Assembly: GCA_030144725.1 (NCBI GenBank)
Contig: JASKMD010000004.1
Span: forward strand, 848,894 to 912,893
Direction: 5' to 3'
Length of the DNA stretch: 64,000 nt
Source of the DNA: Haematococcus lacustris
Lineage: Eukaryota; Chlorophyta; Chlorophyceae; Chlamydomonadales; Haematococcaceae
Position numbers and translations under genes: made by a program. Positions 1-12,858 of this stretch are shown here, one piece after another. Below the pieces are notes generated by a model. The model saw nothing but the letters and a program-made list of their open reading frames with translations, ran no database searches and was not told the DNA's origin. Numbering within the stretch: the first letter of the stretch is position 1; every line of letters begins with the position of its first letter.

Positions 1-3000
1 CAGCAGCAGGTTGCCTGCAGAGCTCAGCTGTGACGTCACCGCCCGCACGGCACACACCACGCCTGCAGCCAGGCGCACCATGTGGCGCATGAAGGGGCAC
101 AGCTGGGGCGGCTGCACGCCACCTGCCACCCCCCACACCCCCACCTGCACACACGCCCTCCACCTTCCCCCACACTGCCACCATGGACACCAGCACCCCC
201 ACTCTCAGCACCTGACCTGCTCTGCCCCTGCCCCTGCCCCTGCCCTATCCCGCGCCAGCCCACCTGCACACGGTGCCACCACTGGCGTCTCCATCTTCAT
301 CGCCTCCAGCACCACACACACCTCCCCCGCAGCCACACTGCTGCCAACCTGTGCACACGGGCAGGGCGGCGACGCCTGGGAGGCTGGGCCACGCGGCTAG
401 GACGGCAACCACTGCCTCTGGCGCCCTGACGCCACCCTGCATCCCTCCGGCCCCCCTTCCCCACACGCCCAGCCCCCCTGGTACCTTGACCCCGTGACCC
501 CACCCCCTACCCACTGCCCCCCACCTGCCTCCCTGGCCCTTGCTGCCCCCCCGCCCGCTCGGCCCGCCCCCCCACCAGTCAGCCCCTCCTGCTGCCGCCC
601 CTACCTTGACCTTGACGTCCCACACGTTGGCCGTGAAGGGTGCCATGAGGCATACACAGCCCGGGCGCTGCCAGGCACTGTCATCCTCCTCCCCGCCCTC
701 AGGGGCAGCCAGCGCACCGCCCTGCCCCCGCGCGGCCTCCAGCCTGGCCAGGGAGGCGGCCTCCAGCTGCAGCTGCAGCTCCTGAGCCTCACGCTGCTGA
801 GCCTGCAGCGCCACAGGGGGAGCGGCAGGGAGGCGGCCAGCGGCAGTGAGCAGGGGCGCGGCCAAGCCAGCCACCTGGCAAACAGCTCACTCAACCACCA
901 CCTGCCTCCCACCTTCCTCCCCACCCTCTGCTCCAACCCTCCCACCACCCTTCCACTGCGCGATGTCGTCCCCTCAGCCCCCTTCACCTCCCCTCAGCCC
1001 CCCTCAGCCAACTCCCGCAGGTGTACCCCTGACCCTCCCTCCCTCTTCCCCTCCTCGCCTGCCCCTCCCCTCCTGTCACCTCCCCCTCACTCTTCCCTGC
1101 CTCCACTCCTCCTCCCCTCCCCTCCTCTGCCCCCTGTGCCCCTGCCGCCTAGCCAACCCCCTGACCCCCCCTGCCTCCCCCTGCCCTCCCAGCACCCACG
1201 TTGAGCGCCGCCACCTCCGGCTGCAGGCTCTGGCAGTGAGCCCTGTAGGCCGCCATGTCGAACACGCTGTCCTCCACACGCAGCTCCCAGCGACCCGCAG
1301 CAAACGCCTCGCGGGCAGTCAGCAGCTCGGCCTCGCTCACTTCAAAGAACCGCACCTGGGGGGGCACACAGGCGGCGGCAGGGGCAGGGGGAGGGGGTTC
1401 AGGGACAAGGTCGGCACACCCGACTGACCTTAGCCCCCCTCCCCCTGACCCTCACACCCCTGCCCCGCCCTGCCCTCCCAGCCCTTAGCCCCCAGCACCT
1501 GCAGGGACCCCCACTGCCCCTCCCCTGCTCCCCCACCCACGGCTCCAGCTGGGTAGACCAATTGATGACCCCACCCCTGACCTCGACACGTCCCCGACAC
1601 TGAGCCTGGCCCTGACCCTGTGAAGACAGATGGCCCCAGCCCAGCCCCTGCCCCTGCCCCTGCCCCTGCCCCTGCCCCTGCCCCTGCCCCTGCCCCTGCC
1701 CCTGCCCCTGCCCCTGCCCCTGCCCCTGCCCGCTCTCCCTAGCCCAGCCCCCAGCCGTCCCCCTGCCCTGCCCCCAGCTGCCCCCACCTGGTCAAAGTAT
1801 CTCAGCAGCCAGGGCCTGTCAGGCGTGAATGGCCCTGCCCTGCCGAAGGTGTTCCATATGGGCAGCGTGCGCCCCACCAGCTGGTACCCCCCCGGGCTGT
1901 CCATGGGGTAGATGCACATGTAGCAGCCGCCAATGCCCACCGTGCCCTCCTCGGTGAAGGTGCGGGCGGGGTTGTACCTGGACAGCAGCAGGCCAGGGGA
2001 GGGAAGGGGGGGGGGGGGGCAGGGCATTCAGAGACTTCGGCAGGGCATTCAGTGACTGCGGGGGGGGCAGCGGGAGAGCAGGGCATTCAGTGACTGCGGG
2101 GGGGGCAGCGGGGGGGCAGGGCATTCAGTGACTGCAGACACGGCATTCAGTGCCTTAGGCCAGAGCAGCAGGCCAGCAGCCATTGTGCGTGATGGTGGTG
2201 CTGGTGTGGAAGGGGATAGCAGCCAGGCAGGGCAGCACTGCTGCACACACACCACGCCTCCCTCGCCACCTCCTCCTCCTCCCCGGTTTCCCCCATGCTT
2301 CGTCCTCCCTCGTACCCCATCCTACCCCATTCTTCCCCCTCCCCCCTCCCCCCTCACTTTGAGGTGACCAGGCGGTGGCGCGGGTCCAGTGGTACTGCGC
2401 AGGGCGCGCCCAGGTACACGTCCCCCAGCCCCAGCACCAGGTAGCTGGCGCTAAACAGCGTGCGCTGCACCTCGTCAGCACCCCCTGCCAGGCCGTTGTT
2501 GGCGGCGATGTAGTCGATGTTGCTGGGCAGGTACGGGGCCTCGGGCCGGATGCTGCGCACGTGGAGCAGCAGGGGGAGGGGGGGGGGGGGTAAAGCGAAG
2601 GCCAGCTGGGGTGCTGGGGAGGGAGGGGATGGGAGGGGATGGGAGGTCGGGCTGCAGTGCTGTTCCATTCAACATCAGTGTCGTGCTTCCCGCTGTTGTT
2701 GATCAAAGGAGTTGAGAGCGCAAGGGTTGGCAGTGCAGCGGGAGCGCAGTGTGGAGCTCTAGTGGAGGAGGGGGGAGGGAGGAGGGGGAAGACAAGAAGA
2801 GGAAGAAGAGGGGGGGAGGGAGGGGGGGAGGGAGGGGGGGAGGGAGGGAGGGAGGGGGGGAGTGCCGTGGGAGCCCACTGAGCAGCTTCAGTGGGGGGGA
2901 GGGGCAAAGGGGGTGGAGGAGCTTGAGGAGTTGACCTCAGGGGGGGAGGTCTGAGGGGCCAGCGGGTTTGTGGACAGTGGCCAGCGGGGCGGTGAGGGGA

Positions 3001-6000
3001 GCCTGTCTGAGCTGCAGTCTGGCTGCGCCCTGCAGCGCGCACCTCTTCATGTACTTGTCAATGGCGGCGCATGTGGTGCTGTCGTTGTATGCCATGGGCA
3101 GGTGTAGGATGCGTGAGGGCAGCACCAGGGAACTGGGGTCAGGCAGACCTGGGGCAGGGGAGCGGGGGGTCAGGGGGGTCAGGGGGGTAGGGGGGTCAGG
3201 GGGGTAGGGGGGTCAGGGGGGTAGGGGGGGCAGGGGGGCAGGCTGAGGTGCAGGGGGAGGGGTACAGCAGGGCAGCAGGGCAGACTGGCCAGACTGGGCA
3301 GACTGAACAGACAAGGTCCCAGTTCACCATCAGACACCAGCCCAGCCCAGCCTACCCATCCCCATCCCTCCCCCTTCCCCCCCCCCCCATCCCCTTTCCC
3401 CCCCCCATCCCCTTTCCCCCCCCCATCCCCTCCCCCTGCCCTCCCGCCTGGCTGCTTGTGTTGGCTAAGGCTCACCCGCATCTGTGGCCTGCAGCAGGTC
3501 CAGCAGCGCAGCGGGGGCCAGGCGCCGCATGTCGTACTCTACCATCAGGGACCTCACCCCCGGGCTGCACTCCACCAGCCCATCAACCTGCACCACAGGG
3601 GGGGGGGAGGGGAGGGGAGGGGGGGGCAGGCCGCGTGGCAGCAAAGACATCGAGGGGGGAAGGGGGGCTCATCAGCAGCAGAGGGGACCGGACTGAAGCT
3701 AGAAGAAGACTGATTTGGTAGGAATCCCCTGGGCAACCCCTGGTGGCAGTCGCAGCTAACCCCTCCTGGGCCCCTGAACCCCCTGACCCCCCCATGGCCC
3801 CCCCACCTTGGTCAGCTAACCCCTCCTGCAGCTAACCCCTCCTGACCCCTCCTGACCCCCCCCTGGCCCCCCCACGGACCTGCGCTGCCGCCAGCGCCTG
3901 CTGCAGCAGGTCCACCCGCACCCTCAAGGCCAGGTCCAGCTCCATGGGGCCAAAGTCCACCTGCATGTACCGGTCCCCCGCAAGCCTGCACACACATACA
4001 CACACACACCACCCTGACACCGCTGTCACTAACACTGCAACTGCCTGCCCCTACCCCCACCCCCCACCCACCCCTCGCATCTCCAGCCCTAACCCTGACC
4101 AGACCCCTCCCCTCCCCCGAGCAAAGCGCTGCCTCACCTCATTGCGCCCCCTCCTGCTTCCCCCTGCCGCCCCCCCCTGCCTCCCCCTGCCCTCACCTGT
4201 ACTCAGCCCCTGGGTGACTAGCGCTTGCCTCCACCTTGGCCAGCAGCGGCCTGGTCTCAGGCATGGCTGCTGCCGCCCCCGCCGCCACCCCCCTGGCCGC
4301 CTCCTGCGCCTCCTGCACCGCCTTGACCAGCCCCTGCGGCTCGTTGCTGCGGGCCACCGCACACACCGCGGCCACCGTGGCGTCGCTGACCAGCAGGGCG
4401 GCATGAGCCTCAGCCAGGGTCAGGCGCCGGAACAGCACACGGTCGCCTGGGCGGACCTGCAGCAGCAGCAGGCAGCGCAAGGGGGTGGAGGGGTGGAGGG
4501 GTGGGGGTTGCCAGGATGTCTGCGCAAGGGGTGAGGGGTGGCGGCAGCCAGGCAGGGCCTGGGGCTAGGATGCCAGGAAGGCTGAGTTGAGGGTGGGTAG
4601 GTGTTGAAGCTCAGCTGTGGTTGGTGGGGTGTGGAAGGAAGGTGGGAGAGGAAGGGAGGTGGGAGGGGAAAGTCCCGGTGCCACCACACCTGCTGCTCTC
4701 CCGCTGGACCCCGACCACTGCTGCTGCTGCTGCTGTTTGCCCCCCTGCCCCCCCCCCATCCCAGGCCGCAGCCCGCGCCCACCTGGCCAACCTTCCAGAC
4801 CTCGGTGCTGGTGATGGTGGCGGGGCACACGAAGCCGCCCAGGGAGGGCCCGTCCACCGTGAGCACCACAGGGTGGTCCCCGGTGAAGTTGACGGTGCCT
4901 GCACACCACAACCACCACCACCAGAGGGGTGCAGCAGGAGTAGGGTTAGGGTCAGGGTCAGGGTCAGGGTCAGGGTCAGGGGGGGAGGTGGCAGAGTCAG
5001 GCTAGGGTGGCTTCGCCTAAGGCATCTTGTCAATGGGTCAGGGCCTAGGAGCCACCAGCTCAAAGGGGGAGGGGGGGGACCGATCAGCTGGGCGCACAGC
5101 TGCAGGGGGCCTCAGCAGCAGGATCTCCCCCCTCCCCCCTTCTCCCTCGCCCTGGCTTCAACACCAGCCCTCCTCCATCATGGTTTAGTAGGGACCCTAA
5201 CCACCTTCAATCCCCTTCAGCCCCTGCCTCCCTCAATCATGGGTGCGACGTAGTGAGGGGCAGCTCTACCTCGCTCTGCCAACCACCCCTCACCCCCCCT
5301 CGCCCCAGCTGCTGGCCAGCTTCCACTCACCCAGGGCGTACACATGGTCATGCACGTTGGAGGGGTGGGTGCCGCCCTCCCCCCCATCCGCCCGCACCCA
5401 GTCAGGCTTTGGCCCCACAAGCCGCACCCCCAGCCTGTTGCTGTTGTAGTGGACGGAGTAAGGCTCGCGGTAGAACACCTGGAGGGGCAGCACCAGGCGG
5501 CAGCCAGGGGGGTGGACAGGCACGCAGGCAGGCAGGGAGGACTGCCCACGACGGCAGGCGAGAGCCTTCAGGGGGGTCCACACCCTCTTCTCCCTCACTC
5601 CCTCCACCCAGGCAGCCACTGCCACCCCTGCCCCCTGCCACCTCTTGCTCGGTGACAGAGTGCAACACGCAGGCTGGTCAAAGGCCCAGCGCCCAGATGC
5701 CCTGGCAGGCAGGGAGGGTCCTGGGTGGCTAGGGTCCAGCTGACCCCCAGGCACCAGTAAGAATGGGATATGAACGACAAGGGCCAGGAAAGGCTGGGGG
5801 GGGGAGGGAGGGGGCAGGCAGGCAGGCAGGCAGCGGCCCCTGCCCCTCCCCCCCGAGGCCCCTCCCCCCCGAGGCCCCTGCCCCTCCCCCCCATGCAGCG
5901 CACCTGGTCCATGAAGGCCGAGGTGATGTAGTCAGGGTCAGCGTGGGGTCCAGGCAGTGCCCCCACCTCCCACAGGGCGCTGCCGTCAGCCTGGGGGGTG

Positions 6001-9000
6001 CCTGCAGCAGCAAGACCCAGGGGGGGGGGGGGGCACACCCTGACTGCAACACCCTCACAGCCCCTGCCCCTCCTCCATACAGCCCAGCTCACACACAGCT
6101 TCCACCCAGCTTCCACACAACTCCACCCAGCCTCCACACAGCTTCCACACAGCTTCTACCCAGCTTCTGCCCAGCTTCTACCCAGCTTCCACCCGCTGCC
6201 CCGCCCAGCCCCAGGTGCAGCTTACAGTCGCGGCTAGGCTGCAGCTCAGGCGGCAGCGCCAGCGGCAGGTGGGCGGAGTGCTGGGCCCCCAGGGCGCTGA
6301 GGGCCAGGCTGTCACCAGCGCGCAGGTAGCGCCCCTGGTAGCCGCCAAACTTGGCTGAGGGGAAGGTGGCGCGGGAGCCAAGGTAGTGGGGCACGTCTAT
6401 GCCCCCCTGCGCAACAGGCCAGCAGCAGCAGCAGCAGTATGAGGAGGGGGAGTGGGCAGCAGCAGCAGCTACTAACACATAGGGGGGAAGCAGCAGGGGT
6501 GGCGGCTTGGATTCAGGTGGCTTGGCCCCCCTGTCCGGACTCCCTGCCTACCCCCCCCCTGCCTGCCCCACCCCGCCTGGCCCCCCCTGGCACTGACCTG
6601 CACAGCCAGGTAGCCGCGCACCCCGCTGGCCGGCTCCACCGCCCCAATGGCCAGCACCTGGCCCGCCCCCACCTGCACGCCACCACACCCCCGCTGGTTG
6701 TCAGGCTACACACCCCCACCTTGGTCATGACAGGGCCAGCAGAGCGCTGCTGGCTCAGTGCCAGCAGGGCGGGTGGTGCTGGCTGCAGGTAGAGGGGGGT
6801 GGGGGTGCGGTGCAGGAGCAGGGGCAGGGGCTGGCTGCGCCCCGTCATGACCAAGGTGGGGGTGGGGGTGGGGGTGGGGGTGGGGGTGGGGGTGGGGGTG
6901 GGGGTGGGGGTGGGGGTGGGGGTGGGGGTGGGGGTGGAAGTGCGGTGCAGGAGCAGGTGGTGGCAGCGGGTGAGTGCGGGCCGTGTCAGTGCCAGTGTCC
7001 TGTGAGGGGCCTACCATGAAGCTGCGCCAGCAGGGGGAGTCCAGGGTGACGCCGTCCAGGGTCACGCTGAAGGCTGCCCCCGTCAGGGCAACCAGGCGGG
7101 GCGTGCAGAACCGCAGGCTGGGCCCCTGGAGCAGCAGCCAGCAGGGGGGGGGGGGGGCAGGCTGGCAGCAGCAGGCAGGCAGGAGGGCGCACCCCTGGTC
7201 CTATCCCCAACCCTGTGTAAAGCACTTATACCCGATGACTCAGTCTGAGTGTGAGTGTGAGTGTGACCGAGTCTGGGTAAAACTACCGAGTCTGGGGACT
7301 CTGCAAGCGGGCTGGCTCCGGCCCCTGGCTCTGACCCTGCCTGGACATCCCTAAGGCCTGCACACCTCCCTTCTGCCCCCTCTGCTGCCCCCCCCCCAGC
7401 TGCCGCCCCCCCGCCTCCTGACCTGCAGGGAGAACTCCAGTGCCGCCGCCTCCTCCTCATTGCCCACCAGGGCGTTGGCCAGGCGGTGAGCCGCAGCGTC
7501 CATGGGCCCGGAGGGGGGCACGCCCACTGCCCAGCGCCGCGTGCGCCCAGGCCAGTCCTGCACGCTGGCCTGCATGCCTGCAGGGGCAGGGGGACAGGCA
7601 GGGGGGGGAGGGGGGGGAGGAAGGCCGCAGCAGGGCAGTGGGGGGGCAGTAGGTGGGGGGAGGAGGGCAAGAGGGCAGGCAGGGGGTGAGGAGGAGGTGG
7701 AGCACCGTCCTGAAGCAGCAGGTGGGAGGGGCAAGGTTGAGTCAGGGTAGCAGGGGGTTCAAGGGGGCGATGGGGGGGGGCGGTGGGGGGTGGGGGGGGG
7801 GGGGGGGGGCTGGTAGTATGAGGCACAGGGGCTGAGTGAGCCTTAGGGGGGGGGGGGGGGGGGGGGGGGTCCAGGCTGCAGCGCACCGGGCGTGATGACC
7901 TCCATGAGTGAGGGTGTGAAGGTGAAGGTGTCCAGGAAGCGAGTGGTGGTGTCGCCCGCCATGAAGCGCGGGTCAGCCACCAGTGCCTGCACACATGAGA
8001 GGGCAAGGTGTGGAGGGCTGCAAGGTGTCAGGGGCAAGGCCCTGACAGCATGGCTGCAAAGGGTAGGGTGGAAACCTTTGATGCACCTCACCTGACCACA
8101 GCCCCCCTGCTGCCTTGGCCCCGCCCCCCCTGCTGCCTGGCCCCGCCCCCCCTGCTGCTCACCCGCAGGAACTCGGTGTTGTTGGGCGTGCCCTGCAGCC
8201 GGGTGGCTCCCAGCGCGCGCTGCATCTTCACCACGGCCTCCTCCCGGCTGGGCGCCCACACCATCAGCTTACCCAGCAGGCTGTCATAATGGGGGGACAC
8301 CTGCAGCAGCAGCAGGGCCAGACGGCCAGGCAGGGGGCTCAGGTTAACCCTCCGCCCACTCTCCCCCTTTCCTCCCCCTCCTTCCCTCCTCCATTGCACC
8401 TCCCTCCTACCTCCCTGCATGGGCCCATGAATTGCCCTGCCCACTGACCCCACCCCTTGACCCAGACCACCTGACCAGCCCCTTCCCCCAGGCCACTCCC
8501 ACCACCCTCTTCACCGCCCACCTGCCCTGACTACTCAGTGCCCAGCCCCCCTGAACCCTGCACCGCCCAGACCTGTTGACAGGCCTGCCCCTGACCCCTT
8601 GACAGGCACAACCACCACCCCTTCTCCCCTACCCCATCCTGCACCGCCCCCCCCCCTCACCACACAGCTTGGCTAGGCGCTGCTGCTGCTCCCCCTCAAC
8701 CCCCAGACACCCCGCCCCCCACCTCACCTCTGTGCCCGTCTCCACCCAGGTGTCGACTCTGACCCCCGCCTCAGCCTGGGGCCAGGCCACGCAGCCCAGG
8801 GTGCCGGGGCAGGGCTGGAACCCCTTGGCTGCGTCCTCCCCGTTGATGCGCACCTGCACCCGCAGCCAAGGCCGGCAGCGTACCCGGCTCAATCACCAGG
8901 GGGGGGGGGGGGGGGGCAGGCTGTGTGGCCGCTGCACGCTAGCTGCCCAGGCTGGTGCTGAGCAGCTGCTGCCAAGTCACGGCAGCCGGACTAACTAGCA

Positions 9001-12000
9001 CTGACCCAACAACCTGCTCCTCACTGCCAGTCACACCACATGCACAGAGAGCTGCCGCACCCCCCCCCATAACCCGCTGCCAACCCCCACCCCCCCCTGC
9101 CCCCCTCCCTGGCCGCCCCCCACCTCAATGGCATGGCCCGAGCGTGGCGCTGCAGCCAGGGCGGTGAGGACTGCCGCCGGCCCCTCAGGGGGGATCAGGG
9201 AGGGCACCTGCAGCCTGCAAGGTCACAGGGGGGGGAGGGGGGGAGGGGGGGAGGGGGCGGTGAGTCAGGCTGCGCCACCAGGCCGCCCTGCCTGGCCCTC
9301 ACCCCCTGACTGGACTGCTGGGGGCAGTTGTCGCTCCCTTCACCCTGCTGTCCCGGTACCCCCTGACCCTGACCCTGCCCCTCACCCTGCCCCTCACTGC
9401 TGCTGCCCCTGCCCTGCCCCTGGCTTTACCTCAGCTGCGCCTCCACGATGTCGATGTTGCCGTGCACCATCTCAGTGATGCCGTGCTCCACCTGCACAAA
9501 GCCCAGGCGGCAGCGGCAGGCAGGGCAGGCCAACCTCTCACAAGGCGCTGTTAGGGGCTTAGGGCCCCCCTCTGCCGCCTGACCTGCCCCTTACCCCCCT
9601 CTGCTGCCTGACCTGCCCCCCTACCCCCCCACCCCCCTCTGCTCCCTGACCTGCCCCCCTGCCCCCCACCCCCCTCCGCTGCCTGACCTGCAGGCGTCCG
9701 TTGACCTCCAGGAAGAAGAAGGCGCGGCTGCGGCCGTCCACCAGGAACTCCACGGTGCCGGCGCTGCGGTAGCGGCTGGCGGCACCCAGGGCGGTGGCGG
9801 CGGAGGTCAGGGCACTGCGCAGCTCAGGGTCGACCAGGGGGGAGGGGCTCTCCTCAAGCACCTGGGGCAGCAGGGCAGCAGGGGGGAGAGGTCAGCAGGG
9901 GGCTCAGCAGGGGGGGCCAGCAGGGGGGGCGGGAGGACGAGAGGGGGGGGGGAGGGCATGCAGGCCCAGGCCCACCATGCTGCTGCTGACCAAGACACAG
10001 GGTGGGGGCAGCACAGAGGCTGAGTCCCCCCGTCCCTTCCCCCCCCCCCCCTCGCCAGGGACTCTCCCTCACCCCCTCCCTCCTGCTGTGCCTCACTGCT
10101 GCTGCTGCTGCCCTCCTCTTATCCTGCTGCCCTGCCGCTGCCCTGCTGCTGCCCTTCTCCTGCCCTGCTGCTGCCCTGCTGCTGCCCTGCTGCCACTGAC
10201 CTTCTGGTGGCGGCGCTGAATGGAGCACTCCCGCTCGCCCAGCGCGATGCAGCCGCCCTGCCCGTCCCCAAAGATCTGCACCTCCACATGGTGCGCCTCC
10301 TCCACTAGCTTCTCGCAAAACACCTGCACGCCGCAACACACCACACCACACCACACCACCGTGGAGTCCTGGCCGCCCACCAATAACTGACACGCAGCAG
10401 GATGGCCCAGCAGGGCAGTGGGGCAGAACCCTTGCCCCCTCCCTCCCTCACCCCCAACAGCAAAGGCACATGGAGCGTCAGCATGCACGTCAGGTGGTCA
10501 GAGGAAAGTGGGGGGCGGGGAGGCTGAGACTCACTCCGTCATTGCCGAAGAAAGCCTTGCCCTGGTGCTGGCTGGCCTCGAATTGGCGCAGCACGTCCGC
10601 GTCACTGAACAGGCCAGGGCAACAGACCAGGTCAGGTGATGAGAGGTCAGGTCAGGTCAGGAGAGGTCAGGTGATGTGAGGTGAGATCAGGGGGGGTTCA
10701 GCGGCGCAGTACACCAGGTGCTGACTGTTGATACCTCTCATGGTCAGGTGATGAGAGGTGGGGTCAGGGGGGGGTGCAGGGGCCCAGTACACCAGGTGCT
10801 GACTGCAGCGGTTGAGGTGGGGGGTGAGGTGCGCCGGCTGAGGTGAGTTTAGGTAATGGGCTGTATGGAGGGCTACAGGACCAGCACTAGGAGCAGCACT
10901 GGGGGTTGGGGTGGCCCTGTCACCCAGGCACAGGGGGTGGGGGGCAGACCCCCCCCCCGGGACCCATCAAGGCTGCACAGCCCAGCAAGGCCGGCGCTGT
11001 CACCATCCATTACTACACACCTTCACACCACCCCTGCCTGACCAACCCTGTGCCGACCCAGCCCGCAGCAGTCCCCCCCCCACTGCCTTTGCCGTCACAG
11101 CCAGCCGCCCACTGACCTGCGGCAGGTGTAGATGCCCATGCCGCCTCCGCCGCCTGTCGCCTTGAGCAGCACTGGGTAGCCCACCTTGGTGGCAGCGGCC
11201 ACTGCCTCCTCAGCACTCGTCAGCAGCCCACTGCCCAGCAGCACAGGCACCTGCAAGCAAGCGGCAACCGCCTGGTGGGCCCTGCAGCTGCTGATGCAGG
11301 GGTCAGCGAGGCCAGCGGGGGTTATGGAGGAGGGGAGCCGGCTGGGTGGTACTGCTGCTGCTGCTGGACCAGGTCATGGGTGCGGGGGTGTAAGGGTCCG
11401 AGCGGGAGGGGGCAGTCCACACCTCTGTTGCTCACCTGCTGCTTCATTCCATCGCCCCTCCTGCCCCCCTCACTGCGCTAACCCTTAACCCTAACCCTAA
11501 CCCTGTCGTCAGCCCTGACCCTGTCGCCAGCCAATTGTGCCACTGAGCCTGCTGTGTGCAGCCCTGCTGCTACCGCTCCTCCTGGGTCGCAGGCCCTGAC
11601 CCTGGCCCCCAGCTAGCCCTGGCACTGACCCCGGCATTGGCAGCCAGCTCACGCGCCACATGCTTCAAGGCAAAGTCGTGCATGGTCTGGGCTCGCGGCC
11701 CCAGCCACGCAATGCCGGCCTGAAGCAGGCAGCAGCAGCAGCAGCAGCAGCAGCTCAGTGGCAGCCCATGGCCCACATCAGACCACCTCTGCCTGCCCAG
11801 CGCTCCCATGCCCAGAGCCTGTGTCACCAGCAGCAGCACTGTGGCACTGTAGGGCAGGCTACTGCCTACTGCAACGCCATTGCTGCAGCCCCTCACTGTG
11901 GCAAGGACCTCCAGGGGGCAAGATATCACCCCACCACACCCAACCGCGCTGCCCTGACCCTACCTAACCCACCCCACCGTGCCTAACGCCACCTTGACTC

Positions 12001-12858
12001 ACGCTGACCTGCCCTATCCTGTGCCCTGTCACGGCCCACCCCGCCCTGCTCTGGCTTGCCTGCCCCACCCTGGCCAGACCTGAGTTACGGCGCCGCCCCA
12101 CCCCACCCTCCTCTGGCCTTGCCTGCTGCCTGCCCCTGGCTGCCTGCCCCTTGCTGCCAGGCCAGACCTGAGTGACGGCAGCGCAGAACTCCTCGTTCTC
12201 TGACAAAAAGCCATATCCCGGGTGCAGCGCTGTCACGCCGTACTCACGCGCTATGGCCAGCAGCCTTGCCTGGTTGGTGTACTCACGCGGGTTGGGCCCC
12301 AGCGCTACGGCAGTGCTGGCAGCCCTGGGCAGCAAGGGCCAGGCAGCAGGGGGCGGTCGGGGAGGGCAGGCAGCAGGGGCAGGAGGGAGGTAGGGGGGGA
12401 CGGCAGGGTGAGGGGTAAGGGGGGCCAGGTTGCTGTCACACCCATCAAGCGGCTATGGGAATGTTTGTTGCAGTGGGCTGGTGATGCTGGTGATGACGAC
12501 AACACCAGGCACCTGTCCCTCACACAGCAGGTCCACGGCTCGAATCCAAACCCTGGCATGGTAGGGAGCGGCGGCAAGGCCTGACCTGGATCCCACACTC
12601 TCCAGCCCGTCCTGTGCCGCCCTGCCACTGCCCCTCCCCCTAACCCTGCACAATGCATGCCCAGCCCCTGCCCCCGGCCCTGGCCCACCTGACATGCGGG
12701 GCTAGGGCGTCAGTGGAGGTGAACACTGCAAGCGTCCGCAGACCCAGCCGGGCGCAAGTGCGCAGCACGCGGCAGGCTATCTCCCCCCTGTTGGCCACCA
12801 TGACCAGGTCCGAGGCGGGCGCCAGAGCCTCCGACCCTGCAGCCAAGCCCGGCAACAT
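1..12858 (-). CDS. DUR1: Urea carboxylase, biotin-dependent, 29 exons, 3' end cut by window edge
   Basis: ATP- and biotin-dependent carboxylation of urea to allophanate, first step of the urea amidolyase route. I joined GT-AG exons whose lengths keep one frame throughout: 12689-12858, 12168-12324, 11630-11719, 11117-11250, 10535-10604, 10201-10323, 9688-9861, 9430-9491, 9124-9214, 8728-8853, 8163-8300, 7887-7986, 7423-7577, 7015-7125, 6598-6672, 6226-6406, 5904-6001, 5331-5478, 4792-4898, 4197-4456, 3880-3985, 3476-3587, 3043-3148, 2358-2552, 1788-1977, 1200-1355, 605-802, 264-348, 1-62, about 1,260 codons. Order: biotin carboxylase ([14 protein letters not shown] near residue 20; ATP-grasp loop [11 protein letters not shown] near 170; [13 protein letters not shown] near 300, keeping the E/N/R/E set), AHS2-like carboxyltransferase half (QDWPGR...[14 protein letters not shown], from about 480), AHS1-like half ([10 protein letters not shown], about 860), then a biotin carrier with EAMKME. 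The start is uncertain: ATG at 12858 is the nearest in-frame choice, but an acceptor-like CAG just inside could mean an upstream exon. Neighbour DUR3 is divergent. Confidence 0.95.
264..348 (-). other. DUR1: DUR1 exon encoding the biotinyl-lysine site
   Basis: This 85-bp exon encodes [20 protein letters not shown]. The lysine codon in AMKM lies at 295-297 and would be residue about 1229. Flanking signals on the minus strand are acceptor CAG ending at 349 and donor GTGGGC starting at 263. It joins in phase to WDVKVK upstream (605-802) and to GVVCAVRAV downstream (1-62). The exon is small and sits between C-rich introns, so an automated gene caller could miss it; without it the enzyme would lack its cofactor site. 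Confidence 0.92.
1645..1731. repeat. (CCCCTG)n hexanucleotide repeat in a DUR1 intron
   Basis: About 14 near-perfect CCCCTG units lie in the intron between exons 1200-1355 and 1788-1977. The G-rich strand is the transcribed RNA strand of DUR1. Confidence 0.95.
2755..2880. repeat. Homopurine tract in a DUR1 intron
   Basis: About 125 bases almost entirely G and A on the plus strand (runs such as GGGAGGGAGG, then AAGAAGAGG), inside the intron between exons 2358-2552 and 3043-3148. Long polypurine mirror-like tracts can form triplex DNA; here that is only a possibility. Confidence 0.85.
4938..4983. repeat. (TCAGGG)n, degenerate telomere-like repeat in a DUR1 intron
   Basis: One TTAGGG-like unit followed by five or six GGTCAGGG-type units ending in a poly-G run, in the intron between exons 4792-4898 and 5331-5478. 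It differs from TTAGGG by one transition per unit. Confidence 0.85.
6855..6936. repeat. (GGGGTG)n hexanucleotide repeat in a DUR1 intron
   Basis: About 13 uninterrupted GGGGTG units between exons 6598-6672 and 7015-7125. A diverged copy of the flanking sequence (coding-strand CATGACCAAGG) occurs on both sides, suggesting local duplication around the repeat. Confidence 0.95.
11479..11506. repeat. Short CCCTAA telomere-type repeat in a DUR1 intron
   Basis: About four CCCTAA units (the first imperfect) in the intron between exons 11117-11250 and 11630-11719, followed by CCCTGACC-like degenerate units. One of several interstitial telomeric sequences in this window. Confidence 0.85.

Noticed and set aside
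12466..12560. Possible tRNA gene (GGCTCGAATCC resembles a B box)
   Set aside because: No T-stem, anticodon arm or acceptor stem can be paired around it on either strand; it lies in a DUR1 intron.
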